Assembly (NCBI RefSeq): GCF_002214185.1
Contig: NZ_CP022161.1
Span: forward strand, 10,609,486 to 10,673,485
Reading direction: 5' to 3'
DNA: 64,000 nt
Origin: Streptomyces capitiformicae
GTDB lineage: Bacteria; Actinomycetota; Actinomycetes; Streptomycetales; Streptomycetaceae
Of the stretch, positions 33,878 through 42,049 are shown piece by piece (within the stretch, counting starts at the first letter, position 1; every line of letters begins with the position of its first letter). The notes below the pieces were generated by a model. The model worked only from the letters and a program-made list of their open reading frames with translations, was not told the origin of the DNA and made no database searches. The translations under genes were made by a program, and so were the position numbers.

Positions 33878-34594
33878 TCACTGACCGCAGGGCCTGTCCG
33901 GCGGATCTTGGCTGATGGTCGCCAGCAGGCTTGTGACCAGGGGATTATGGTCGTACTCGCGCCAGGCGACGGCCACTCGTGTGCGGGCGGTGCCGGGTTC
34001 GATCCTGCGGAAGGCGACGCCTTTGAGGCGGATGCGTCGGGTGCTCGCCGGGGCAAGGGAGACGCCCAGACCGGTTTCTACGAGGGCGCACACGGTTTGC
34101 CACTCCACCGGGCGCTGGGCTATCTGCGGTGTGAATCCTGCTGCGGTGCACAGGCTAATGATCTGGTCGTGCAGTGTCGGGCCGACTGCGCGGGGCAGCA
34201 GCACGAAGGGCGAGTCCGCCAACTGTGCAAGCTGTACGGCCCGTTGCGTGGCCAGAGGATGAGTGAACGGCAGCACGGCCACGAAAGGCTCGCTGAGTAC
34301 CGTCCTGAAGCCGAGCTCTGTCTCGTCGGTGGGGGGTTCGCGCAGTAGACCGATGTCGATGGTCTTGTCATGCAGGGCGGCGATCTGCGGAGCGGTGGTC
34401 ATCTCGTGGATGTCCAGGTGCACGCCAGGAAACTGGTGACGGAAGGTGCGCAGCAGGCTGCGCAGCAGGCCGGGCAGGATCGTCAGGGCGAGGGAGGCGG
34501 CGAAGCCGATCCGTAGGCGCCCGACCCGGCCACTGCCGACGGCCCGGGCTGCGGCCAGGCCGTCCGCGAGGTCGGCCCAGCTCGCGCTGATCAC
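33878..34594 (-). pseudogene. LysR-family regulator lacking its DNA-binding domain
   Basis: A 238-codon frame encoding the LysR linker helix (WADLADGLAAARAVGSGRVG) and the complete substrate-binding domain (RIGFAASLALTILPGLLR, IDIGLLREPP, GLGVSLAPASTRRIRLKGVA). The N-terminal 60-70 residues with the helix-turn-helix are missing; homology stops sharply at about 34591. The C-terminus (SQDPPDRPCGQ) is written by a 20-base element that also occurs at 63269, so both ends have been altered. Confidence 0.82.
33888..33907. repeat. 20-base element shared with 63269-63288
   Basis: The sequence CAGGGCCTGTCCGGCGGATC occurs here and again at 63269-63288 in the same orientation. Sequences of this kind are seen at the ends of Streptomyces IS5-type insertion elements, so both may be footprints of one IS family. 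Confidence 0.65.
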
Positions 34595-34863
34595 TCAGCC
34601 GCGAGCCCCAAGTGGACTCGGCCGCGAAGAGGCGACACCTGAACATGCGAGCTCACCAGTCCCGAGGGCCGGCCTGGTCTGCGGGCTGGTCCAGCTGCTG
34701 CTGGCGGCACCGCTGCTCGTTGCGGTGGTCCTCGACGCGCTGGGTCAACAGTTTCAACGCCTCGACTTCCCCGACGGTGCCGGACTCGCCACCTTCAGAA
34801 GTCCGTTGACAGTCCCGGCGCCCACCTCCGCCACCCGGGTTGCGGCCCTGCCCGGGATCAATC

Positions 34864-34905
34864 CATAGAACCCCCATGGCCCGTCATAGAACCCCCATGG
34901 CCCGT
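34864..34905. repeat. 21-bp tandem duplication
   Basis: Two exact copies (34864-34884 and 34885-34905), immediately before the hairpin that follows the ChW-repeat gene. Confidence 0.85.
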
Positions 34906-34923
34906 CGGAGAAACCGACGGGCC
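34899..34923 (-). terminator. Perfect 10-bp hairpin terminator
   Basis: GGCCCGTCGG (34899-34908) and CCGACGGGCC (34914-34923) pair around a 5-nt loop, 26 nt downstream of the minus-strand ChW-repeat gene. Confidence 0.75.
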
Positions 34924-34949
34924 GTCGATCTGTCGGGGCTGAGCGAGGA

Positions 34950-35606
34950 TCAGAGCCAGATTTTGATGGCTTCCAGGTTGTAGGCCCTGCCTGTGGTACC
35001 CACGACGACGGCTCCACCGGATTGCGGGTCCATCCAGCCGATGTTCTGGACGTGGGCCTGAGCGTTCACTGCTCCGGAGCTCACACCGATCGCGAAGGCT
35101 TCCATGGGGCGGGCCTGGCCCACCGTTCCCACCGTGAGCTGGTCGCCGTCGTCCGCGCACTGCGTGCCCTGGCAGGGGACGTCGCGCAGATGGGCGTTGA
35201 CGCAGAACCTACCGGCTCCGCCTACCGCGACCTCCAGGGCTTCGATCGCCTTGTTCAGTCCCACCGACCCTGCGGTACCTCCGTTGCAGGTCGTGCCCAG
35301 CCAGCCGTAGTCGGCCACATGAGCGCGGTAGCACACCGCACGTGCGGCGGTGGCCGATCGCTCCTGCTTGGCCAACTCGGCATCGAGGGCTTCTGCCACT
35401 GACACGCCCTTGCCATACGTTGTGGACCCTGCTGTCTGGTGGACCGGCTTGTAGGGACCGCCTGCCTGCCCGGACACGGCTGCGACGACCGTCTGCGACC
35501 CGGTCGGCGTACCGTGGGTCTGGTGGTGCCCCGCGTACGCCGTACCGGCGGTCACGGCGAGGGCCACCAGCGCTCCGCCTACGACACCAGCGATCTTCGT
35601 CTGCAT
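34950..35606 (-). CDS. Secreted protein with ChW (hydrophobic-W) repeats
   Basis: A 218-residue exported protein. A signal peptide spans about 1-26 (MQTKIAGVVGGALVALAVTA, cut near AYAG). The mature part has three related segments with the Gly-Trp pattern of ChW repeats: HVADYGWLGTTCNGGTAGSV, a degenerate HLRDVPCQGTQCADDGDQLT, and HVQNIGWMDPQSGGAVVVGT, each followed by a helix of the L-E-A-I/F type. ChW repeats were described in clostridial cell-surface proteins and are thought to mediate binding or adhesion. AGGGAGAG lies about 8 nt before the ATG. An alternative start further upstream has no ribosome site. Confidence 0.8.
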   Translation of the reverse strand: MQTKIAGVVGGALVALAVTAGTAYAGHHQTHGTPTGSQTVVAAVSGQAGGPYKPVHQTAGSTTYGKGVSVAEALDAELAKQERSATAARAVCYRAHVADYGWLGTTCNGGTAGSVGLNKAIEALEVAVGGAGRFCVNAHLRDVPCQGTQCADDGDQLTVGTVGQARPMEAFAIGVSSGAVNAQAHVQNIGWMDPQSGGAVVVGTTGRAYNLEAIKIWL

Positions 35607-35877
35607 TTCTGTCTCTCCCTGATCGGCCACTCGGGCGGCCCGAGGCGGGCGCGCCAGTCGACAGGCCACCGTCCGCACCGGCCGGCGGCTCGTCGTGGCT
35701 TCAGCCTCGTTTCCCTCAGGGGCGCCGCTCCAGCCTTTCGGATTCCTTCGAAACGTCCGGCGTCTCCCGGCCCCGGTATTGGCCGCAGGGCCGGATCAGC
35801 ACGGCGCGCCCGGATTATTGCCGAGGGAACGCGTGTTGGGTCGGGCAGGAAACAGTCACTTCACAGGGGGTGCCTCG

Positions 35878-36867
35878 TTGGCCGGCAGACGTTTCTTACT
35901 GGGCTCGTTGGACGAGGTACATGTCGAGGTGGCCCGTGCGCCCGGGGCCACGCTCTTCCCCGTACTGCACGAGGTGTTGGGGGGCGCGCGCCACGGTGTG
36001 CCCAGGCCGTGGCGGGATGCCGTCAGCACCGCCCTGCCCGCCGCGGCGGACGTGGTGCGTCCGCTGTTCGGGCCCGGTTCCTACTGGGTGCCCGACCTTC
36101 TGGCGCTGACGGCCGATGTGCGCGCGACCAGCATGCGGGCCGTACTCTCCGGTCTGGAGGACGTTGATCCGCAGGGTCTCGCGGCCGAGGTGGCCCAGTG
36201 CTTCGGCGACCGGGTGCCGCGACCGTGGCAGCGGGTGCTGGACGACCCGGCCGGGATCCTCGCCGCGTACCGCGATGTGGTGCGCGCCGCCTGGCGGGAA
36301 CTCGAACCGCTGTGGGCGGGGGCGGACGCCCTGCTGGGCAAGGAGGCTGAGCGGGTCGGGGCCGCCGTGGTCAGCCGGAGCCTCGAGGGAGTGCTGACCG
36401 GGCTGAGCGCCAAGGTGCGCTTTGCGGACGGTGCGCTGGAGGGGCCCTACAGGGAGTGCGACCGGCATCTCGATCTCGCCGGACGCCGGCTGATGCTGGT
36501 GCCCGTGGTGTCCGGCTTCACTGCCTCGATGTACAGCGTCGACCGCGACGATCTGGTCTGGTTCAGCTACCCGTTGCCCGGTCTGGGACGTCTCGGCGCA
36601 CCCGCGAGGAAGCCGTCGCGCAAGGACGCGCTCACCCAGGTGCTGGGACCGCTCAGGGCGGGCGTGCTGCGGTCCGTGCAGCCTCCGGCGACCGTCAGCG
36701 AGCTCGCCGGGCTGCTGAACGTCGGCGTCAGCACCATCACCTATCACTGCGAACAGCTGAAGGCTGCGGGGTTGCTGCGGCGGGAGCGTCATGGTCGCGA
36801 GGTGCGCCAGCGACTGACCACGCGCGGTGTCGAACTGGTGGAGCTGTTGTCCGGACCGAGGGCGTGA
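35878..36867 (+). CDS. ArsR-like winged-helix transcriptional regulator
   Basis: A protein of about 329 residues whose last 80 residues are an ArsR-type winged helix: LRAGVLRSVQPPATVSELAG, LLNVGVSTITYHCEQLKAAG and LLRRERHGREVRQRLT. The N-terminal 240 residues are a helical domain common to long Streptomyces regulators of this class; its ligand is unknown. The start is unclear: TTG 35878 has GGGGG 7 nt upstream, while GTG 35833 has GAGGGA 4 nt upstream. It stands alone after a divergent secreted-protein gene, and a 396-nt spacer follows. Confidence 0.78.
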   Translation: MAGRRFLLGSLDEVHVEVARAPGATLFPVLHEVLGGARHGVPRPWRDAVSTALPAAADVVRPLFGPGSYWVPDLLALTADVRATSMRAVLSGLEDVDPQGLAAEVAQCFGDRVPRPWQRVLDDPAGILAAYRDVVRAAWRELEPLWAGADALLGKEAERVGAAVVSRSLEGVLTGLSAKVRFADGALEGPYRECDRHLDLAGRRLMLVPVVSGFTASMYSVDRDDLVWFSYPLPGLGRLGAPARKPSRKDALTQVLGPLRAGVLRSVQPPATVSELAGLLNVGVSTITYHCEQLKAAGLLRRERHGREVRQRLTTRGVELVELLSGPRA

Positions 36868-37263
36868 GCCTCGGGACGGCAGTGGGGCCGGACAGGAATC
36901 CTCCCACTCCGGGATGGCCAACGGCTCAGGAGCCAGCCCGCTCCTGCCAACTCCGACTTGCTCTTCACACTCTTCGACAGCCCCTGACACACCGGTCCAC
37001 GACGACCTTCGAGCGCTCCGGGTTCTACGCCGTCGCCGGGCGTGCTACATGCCCAGTCGGCAAGGGCACAGTCGATGTACTGCTCGGAGTCCGTGACGGA
37101 GTCGCGATGGGTATGTCAAGGGAATCGGCCGCTGCACCTTTGTGCCCGCAACAACCTGGGCTACCCACAGGGGCTGCGTACCGGAGAGGGAGCAGGGCTG
37201 GTTACGATGCGCTGCGCGTTGCCTGGGGGGCGGCGCGGTTCCGTTTTCCGGAGGGGGATATCT
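36868..37263. other. Intergenic spacer, nothing recognised
   Basis: No gene or strong hairpin is seen. The end supplies the ribosome site (GGAGGGGG) of the SPFH gene, and the promoter of that gene must lie within this stretch. Confidence 0.35.
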
Positions 37264-38151
37264 GTGTTTGTGCTGTCCATTCTGCTGCTCATAGCGGCGG
37301 TCGTGGTCTTTCTCGTCGGTCGCGGCCGCGACGGCGGGGGCTGGAAGCTCGGGGCGGTGCTCAGTGCGGTGGGGGGTGTGCTGGCCGGCCTGTTCGCCTG
37401 TGTCCATGTCGTGAGTGCCTATGAGGTCGGTGTGCCGGTGACCTTCGGCAGGGTCGGCACGCCGTTGACGTCCGGCATCCAGTTCAAGTCGCCGTTCACC
37501 GAGGTCACGTCCTTCTCCACCCGCCCAGTGGATCTCAACCTCTATGACAAGGACGTGGTTGAGGTCCGCTCCTCGCAGGGCGGGGTGCTGTACGCGGACG
37601 TCACGATCAAGTGGGCGGTGGTGCCGGCGAAGGCGGTCGCGCTGTACCGGCTGGCGGGCAGTGAGGAGGCAGTTCAAGAACGGCTGGTGCTGCCGGACAG
37701 CCGCGAGATCGTCCGCAATGTCTTCGCGAAGCACACCAGTGAGGAAGGCTACGCCTCGGCCCGCGAGCAGATCGGCGCGGAGATCGAGGACCTCATCAAG
37801 AAGCGCCTGGCGCCGCGGGGGATCGATGTAACTGCTGTCAATCTGCGCAATGTGAAGCCGTCAGACAAGTTGCAGGATCAGATCGACAAGAAGATCCAGC
37901 AGGAGCAGGCCACCGAGCGGTCCGAGGAAGGGCAGCGTACGGCAGAGGCAGAGGCAGAGCGCAAGCGGATCGAGGCGGAGGGCATCGCCAACGCCAACAA
38001 GATCATCGAAAAGTCGCTGAGCGACAAGGTCCTGTACAACCAGTGCCTGGAGGCCTACAAGGAGGCCGCGAAGGCCAATCCGGTCTATGCGGTGCCGTGC
38101 GGTACGGACTCGGGTGGTACGCCGGTCATCGTGAACGGCAGCAAGAACTAG
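37264..38151 (+). CDS. SPFH / band 7 (prohibitin-like) membrane protein
   Basis: A 295-residue protein with two N-terminal hydrophobic segments (VFVLSILLLIAAVVVFLVG at 1-19 and LGAVLSAVGGVLAGLFACVHV at about 28-48). A band 7 domain follows (about 50-230; EVGVPVTFGRVGTPLTSGIQ, FSTRPVDLNLYDKDVVEVRS), then a coiled coil rich in Glu/Arg (QQEQATERSEEGQRTAEAEA) near 215-250. SPFH proteins form membrane rings that organise lipid microdomains or proteases. The GTG start has GGAGGGGG 6 nt upstream. Complete and alone on its transcript; no NfeD partner is present. Confidence 0.88.
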   Translation: MFVLSILLLIAAVVVFLVGRGRDGGGWKLGAVLSAVGGVLAGLFACVHVVSAYEVGVPVTFGRVGTPLTSGIQFKSPFTEVTSFSTRPVDLNLYDKDVVEVRSSQGGVLYADVTIKWAVVPAKAVALYRLAGSEEAVQERLVLPDSREIVRNVFAKHTSEEGYASAREQIGAEIEDLIKKRLAPRGIDVTAVNLRNVKPSDKLQDQIDKKIQQEQATERSEEGQRTAEAEAERKRIEAEGIANANKIIEKSLSDKVLYNQCLEAYKEAAKANPVYAVPCGTDSGGTPVIVNGSKN

Positions 38152-38390
38152 CCTGGCTGTTCCGCTTGAGCGGCGTCCGGATCTTGGGCAGGAACGCGAA
38201 AGCCTTCTGACCTGGGACGACGGGGCTTGTCCAAGGCTTCTGTCGTTCCAGCAGGAAGGTGACACACCGCACCTGGGCAAGAGGCGCACCCGCGCGGGCC
38301 GGGCCGCCGCTGCGGCCCGGTCGGAGGGCGAGGGCACCGGACACGGTGTCGAGCGCTACCACGGGCAGTTCTGGCCCGCACAGTCATGAA

Positions 38391-38441
38391 GCCCGGAGGC
38401 AGCAGCGGGGCGGTGTCATCGGCCCGCTGCCGCCTCCGGGC
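38391..38441. terminator. 19-bp hairpin with one mismatch
   Basis: Arms 38391-38409 and 38423-38441 pair with a single mismatch around a 13-nt loop. It sits 5 nt beyond the stop of the minus-strand fragment at 38446 and can also end the SPFH transcript. Confidence 0.75.
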
Positions 38442-38445
38442 CGGC

Positions 38446-38700
38446 TCAGCCGGCGATCGTCACGATGAAGCCGTCGTCCAGTCCGTCGACGATGCGGTTC
38501 TTGGCATGGAAGCTCTTCAGGATGAGCCCGCCTGCCTGGTTGTCGGCTTTCGCGATCGGCTTCGCGGAGAAGTTGAACTCGTCACGTCAGGGTCGTAGTT
38601 GTGCTCCGCAGCTCGGAGGAGCCGTTGATGCTGCCGGTGGAGGCGATCGAACTGGACGCCTTCCGCCGCCGTCACCATCACGACACGTTCTGGTGCGGGC
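38446..38700 (-). pseudogene. Unrecognised C-terminal fragment
   Basis: The minus strand encodes EGVQFDRLHRQHQRLLRAAE and HNYDPDVTS, then after a one-base frameshift near 38585 EFNFSAKPIAKADNQAGGLI, LKSFHAKNRIVDGLDDGFIV and a stop, followed by a terminator-like hairpin. This looks like the last 80 or so residues of a real protein, but I do not recognise the family. Upstream it merges into ISL3 debris. Confidence 0.4.
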
Positions 38701-38834
38701 TGCTCCTCGGAAGCTGTGGTCTTCAGCTGACCGCGAAGCTCACGAAGCCTTGAGGCGGTTCTTCCCCATCTGGCTTCCAGCGACGCCCAGGAACTCAAGT
38801 AGTACGCCAAGCGCCGCCTCCGCCACCAACGGTG

Positions 38835-39090
38835 CGGAAGGTCACCTGCTGGCTCACCCGCCACCCCACGACGCCGAACAGGTCCGCGACTTCGGCGAGA
38901 TCCTCATCAACCGCCTCGGCACCACGCCCCCCACCTGGATCAACGCCGTCGATGCCAGCCAACTGCCCGGCCTCACCAACTTCGCACTCCGCATGCTCCG
39001 GGACCTCGACGCCGTGACCGCCGACCTCATCCTGCACTGGATCTCCGGCGGCACCGAGGGCGCCGTGAACCGCATCAAGAAGATCACCTC
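38835..39090 (+). pseudogene. ISL3-family transposase fragment
   Basis: The plus strand reads HDAEQVRDFGEILINRLGTT, TWINAVDASQLPGLTNFALR and GGTEGAVNRIKKIT, the C-terminal region of ISL3-family transposases with the conserved Glu of G-x-x-EG-x-VNR. The normal continuation is lost after KKIT. Both ends are truncated. Confidence 0.75.
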
Positions 39091-39156
39091 ACATCACCCG
39101 CCAGCGCCGCTCCGAAATCGGCACCATCCCCTCCCTCAACCCGCCTGGTCGACCGA

Positions 39157-39987
39157 CTACGCAACTTCCCCGCCGTGATGTGGTGGCCTGGGTGACCCTG
39201 GCTGTCCTCCTGGTTCGCCCGCTTGGCTCCGGGATGGGCGCTGGGACTCGTTTCGGCGCCGCCAGGTATTGAGGACTTGGTGCTCCTTCGTCGGTTCGAT
39301 TCCGTGTTCGTCGTGTCGGGGGTGGACCACGGCGGGGTCCCCGGTGGACATCCACGCCCAGGTGTCGCGGACGGTCTCCTCGATCGGACGGCACGAGAAG
39401 CCGGCGGCATGGGCGCGGTCGCTTGCCATGGTCCACGCCTGCGGTTCTGGCTGCCACAGAGGCAACTCCATAAGGGGCCTGATGCCGTACTGGTGCAGGA
39501 GGCCGTCGTCCGCCCAGGCGAAGGCGGCCGTGGAATCCGTTGCCAGGCGGCAGGCGGCGAGCAGCCGGCCGAAGGTGAGTGATCCGTCGAGCGGTGTGGT
39601 GAGGTTGAATGTCCCGCCGTCCTTGGCGGCGGCGACGGCCAGGAACGCCTCGACGACTGGACCAAGGTCGTCGGAAGCCACATAGGTGCTGCTGAACGGC
39701 AACGCATCCGGGGGCACAGAACCGGTTGAGCACCGGAGCTGCCCGGCCTGCGCGTCGTGCCACACATAGAACGTCGCCACTCCGGAAAAGCCCAGCTCGC
39801 GAATGCGTTCCCGAATGGCAGCAGCAGTCCGTTCAAAGGCAGCGACCACCTCGGCGGCGGACAACGACCTCCTGTCCTCGTCCGCCGCACCCAGCGACCA
39901 GGTGTTGGTCTCCCACTCCACCCACCGGTCGCCCGGCTCCAGCGCCAATGGTTCGTCCGCCACCTCAGCGATCCACGTCAACAGCAC
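39157..39987 (-). CDS. Chimeric frame: unknown protein joined to epimerase C-terminus
   Basis: An uninterrupted 277-codon frame. The N-terminal 125 residues ([57 protein letters not shown]) belong to a small hypothetical protein type that usually ends soon after [12 protein letters not shown]. From [20 protein letters not shown] onward the sequence is the substrate-binding C-terminal part of an NAD-dependent epimerase/reductase ([44 protein letters not shown]). The Rossmann half, with the cofactor site, is absent. GTG 39987 is the likeliest start but has no good ribosome site. Probably a nonfunctional fusion. Confidence 0.6.
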   Translation of the reverse strand: MLLTWIAEVADEPLALEPGDRWVEWETNTWSLGAADEDRRSLSAAEVVAAFERTAAAIRERIRELGFSGVATFYVWHDAQAGQLRCSTGSVPPDALPFSSTYVASDDLGPVVEAFLAVAAAKDGGTFNLTTPLDGSLTFGRLLAACRLATDSTAAFAWADDGLLHQYGIRPLMELPLWQPEPQAWTMASDRAHAAGFSCRPIEETVRDTWAWMSTGDPAVVHPRHDEHGIEPTKEHQVLNTWRRRNESQRPSRSQAGEPGGQPGSPRPPHHGGEVA

Positions 39988-40180
39988 CAAAGCAGTATCG
40001 CGCGCCGGGATGTCGATGCGCGCTCTGCAGCGGCCAGTACGGGGTGACCTGGCAGAGTCTTTGACCGACTGCTGGACGAGTACACGGAGGTATTCGTGCC
40101 GCAGGCCCATCTGCCGGGCACCGAGGCAGAAGTGGAGTCACTGCCGGGGCGGTACGTGTCCCGGCCGGGCATGCAACCCG

Positions 40181-40583
40181 TCAGTGGTGCGGAGTGGCGA
40201 TGGCGGCGAGATGCGTGCCGGGGCGGACGGAGAGTCCGTTCATGTTGTAGATGATCTTTCCGGTGGAGACGGCGGCGACCTTCTGCTCGGAGCCGTCGAT
40301 CGGGTCGATGATGCGGCCGATGGTCTGTCCCTCGGTGACCTCGTCACCGGTGACCGCGTCCGGATACCACAGACCGGCGACCGAAGACTCGACCTCGCCT
40401 GTCCAGATCCACTCGCGCGGCGGCACGGTCGGCGGCTTGATGTGCTGCGACGCCTCGATGGCACCGAGGTGGTGCAGGAGACGGTACAGGGCGTCGAGCA
40501 GCCTGCGCACGGTGGCGGGGTCGCGGTCGCCCGCGAGACCGCGGGATTTGCCCGACTTCACTTCGGAGACACGGACGTCAATC
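40181..40583 (-). pseudogene. Succinylglutamate desuccinylase/aspartoacylase-like fragment
   Basis: The C-terminal 125 residues of an AstE/AspA-type zinc carboxypeptidase: DPATVRRLLDALYRLLHHLG, VPPREWIWTGEVESSVAGLW, GDEVTEGQTIGRIIDPIDGS and PGTHLAAIATP. The catalytic N-terminal domain with the zinc ligands is missing; homology stops near 40583. Confidence 0.75.
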
Positions 40584-41147
40584 TAGCAGGCTGAAAACCG
40601 CCTTGGGTATGGGAAGCCGATAAAGGGACGGTCACAACGACACATGTAATCGTCAGAAAGGCTCGACCGCCCGGGAATTGGTGACCGGACTCGTTCGTAG
40701 CCGTTCGCTGAGTGATCGACTGAGTGGTGAATTCCCTGCGCGACAGCCCGCCCGCCTGCACGCACTGCGTGGTAGTTGGCCTCGTGTTCGACGGGCCGAA
40801 TAGTGCCGGTCGCAGAATTGCAGACGCTGGAGGTTGGACCGGGCGACCTATTCGATGGAGTTGGACAGTACGCGACGAGATCTACTCGACCCCGAACACC
40901 TTATTGAACTCGTCGATGAACGCCACGGGTGCATTGACGGCCGGACGGACCGCGCGGTGGCAGATCGTGAACTGTCCAGGGCTCCTCGGTTCGGGGCAGG
41001 CGCCGGAAGGCGGGCAGGCCGACTTCCGGGGGCGTGATGGTTCACGGGGTGAGGACGAGGCGGATCGGGTTGCCGGTTTTCTTCTCCAGTCGGATGACGG
41101 CGTCGGCCGCCTCTGGCAGGCAGCTTTTTTGACTTGGGCAGCGTCCT
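40584..41147. other. Debris region with short C-terminal pieces
   Basis: About 560 bases without an intact gene. Two minus-strand snippets look like real protein ends: FTICHRAVRPAVNAPVAFID then EFNKVFGVE with a stop at 40882, and LPEAADAVIRLEKKTGNPIR then LVLTP with a stop near 41040. Neither is long enough to identify. Confidence 0.35.
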
Positions 41148-41168
41148 TGTCGAGCGACTTGTTCGACA
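41148..41168. promoter_or_regulatory. Candidate TetR operator
   Basis: TGTCGA-N9-TCGACA, a 21-bp palindrome ending 24 nt before the start codon of the TetR gene at 41193, in a place suited to autorepression. Confidence 0.55.
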
Positions 41169-41192
41169 GACTGAGTCGGGTATTATCACGTC

Positions 41193-41780
41193 ATGGCTCA
41201 TGTGTCCGCGGCGGAGCGCCGCCCTCAACTGATCAAGGCGGCCATCGGCCTCATGGCCAGGGAAGGCGTCGCCGCCGGCAGTACCCGCGCCATCGCCGCC
41301 GAGCTCGGCGTGGCGCAGGCGACCGTGCACTACACCTTCGGCACGAAGGAGGAGCTGTACCGGGCCGTCATGGAACAGCTCACGCACGGCCTGAGCGCCC
41401 AGGTGACACGGGCCGCGCCCACGGACGCGAGCTTCGAGGAAACCATCGTCACGCTCGCCGAAGCACTCTGGCGTACCGTGCTCGAACAGTCCGCCTCGTA
41501 TCAGCTGCTCACCGAGCTGAGCATGTTCGCCATGCGTACGCCACACCTGAAGGAGGCTCTTCAGAGCCACTACAGCGAGGTCCTGGCAGTGACGACGAAA
41601 CTGGTCGACCAGGCCGCCGAACGCACCGGTCACCAGCTCGGCCGGCCCGCTGAGACGATCGCGAGGTTCTTCCTGGCCGGCTTCGACGGACTGACGATGC
41701 AGCACCTCTCCCTGCCGGACGAGGAAGCCGAGCGCGTCTGCCAGCGGGCCTTGGTCTCGGCCGTCCTGGCCATGGCCTGA
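41193..41780 (+). CDS. TetR-family transcriptional regulator
   Basis: A complete 195-residue TetR regulator: helix-turn-helix at about 8-55 (LIKAAIGLMAREGVAAGSTR, AAELGVAQATVHYTFGTKEE) and a C-terminal ligand domain (SYQLLTELSMFAMRTPHLKE, ARFFLAGFDGLTMQHLSLPD). A palindrome lies just upstream. The genes on either side are fragments or unrelated glycosidases, so no target other than itself is suggested. Confidence 0.88.
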   Translation: MAHVSAAERRPQLIKAAIGLMAREGVAAGSTRAIAAELGVAQATVHYTFGTKEELYRAVMEQLTHGLSAQVTRAAPTDASFEETIVTLAEALWRTVLEQSASYQLLTELSMFAMRTPHLKEALQSHYSEVLAVTTKLVDQAAERTGHQLGRPAETIARFFLAGFDGLTMQHLSLPDEEAERVCQRALVSAVLAMA

Positions 41781-42049
41781 GGTCGCCCCCGACACGACGC
41801 CGCACCGCGGCTCCGTCCCCAGCCCCGACGTGTACTCCTCGGGTGGACCCTCGACGGCGTTGGTGCTCAAGACCGGGTGGCTACGGCTGGCACCACGAGG
41901 TATCGCTCCATGCGCTGCACCTGGCCCCCGCAGGACCGTCGGGTGCGGCGAACGACGTCGGCCGGCGAGCGTGCGGTTGCCGTTCCAGGACTTCCGCATG
42001 CTCGCCGGCCGTTGGTGTCGCGCTCCCGCGACGGGTGCTCAGGCCTTGG
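41781..42049. other. Spacer, nothing recognised
   Basis: About 270 bases between the TetR gene and the convergent GH27 gene. No hairpin comparable to the others in the window was seen and no protein family is recognisable. Confidence 0.3.

Larger units (their letters stand above)
34595..34949. other. Spacer with tandem repeat and hairpin, no gene
   Basis: No gene is supported. The left part may be residual coding DNA: a minus-strand frame reads EALKLLTQRVEDHRNEQRCR, a charged coiled-coil-like stretch without identifiable family. The right part holds a 21-bp duplication and a hairpin, listed separately. Confidence 0.3.

Noticed and set aside
33547..34594. Complete Tn3-type transposon
   Set aside because: Only about 55 N-terminal residues of the transposase remain, with no resolvase or terminal repeats.
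39288..39305. tRNA T-loop-like GGTTCGATTCC
   Set aside because: The flanking 5-bp arms are not complementary and no other tRNA arms are present; it lies inside the epimerase-like frame.
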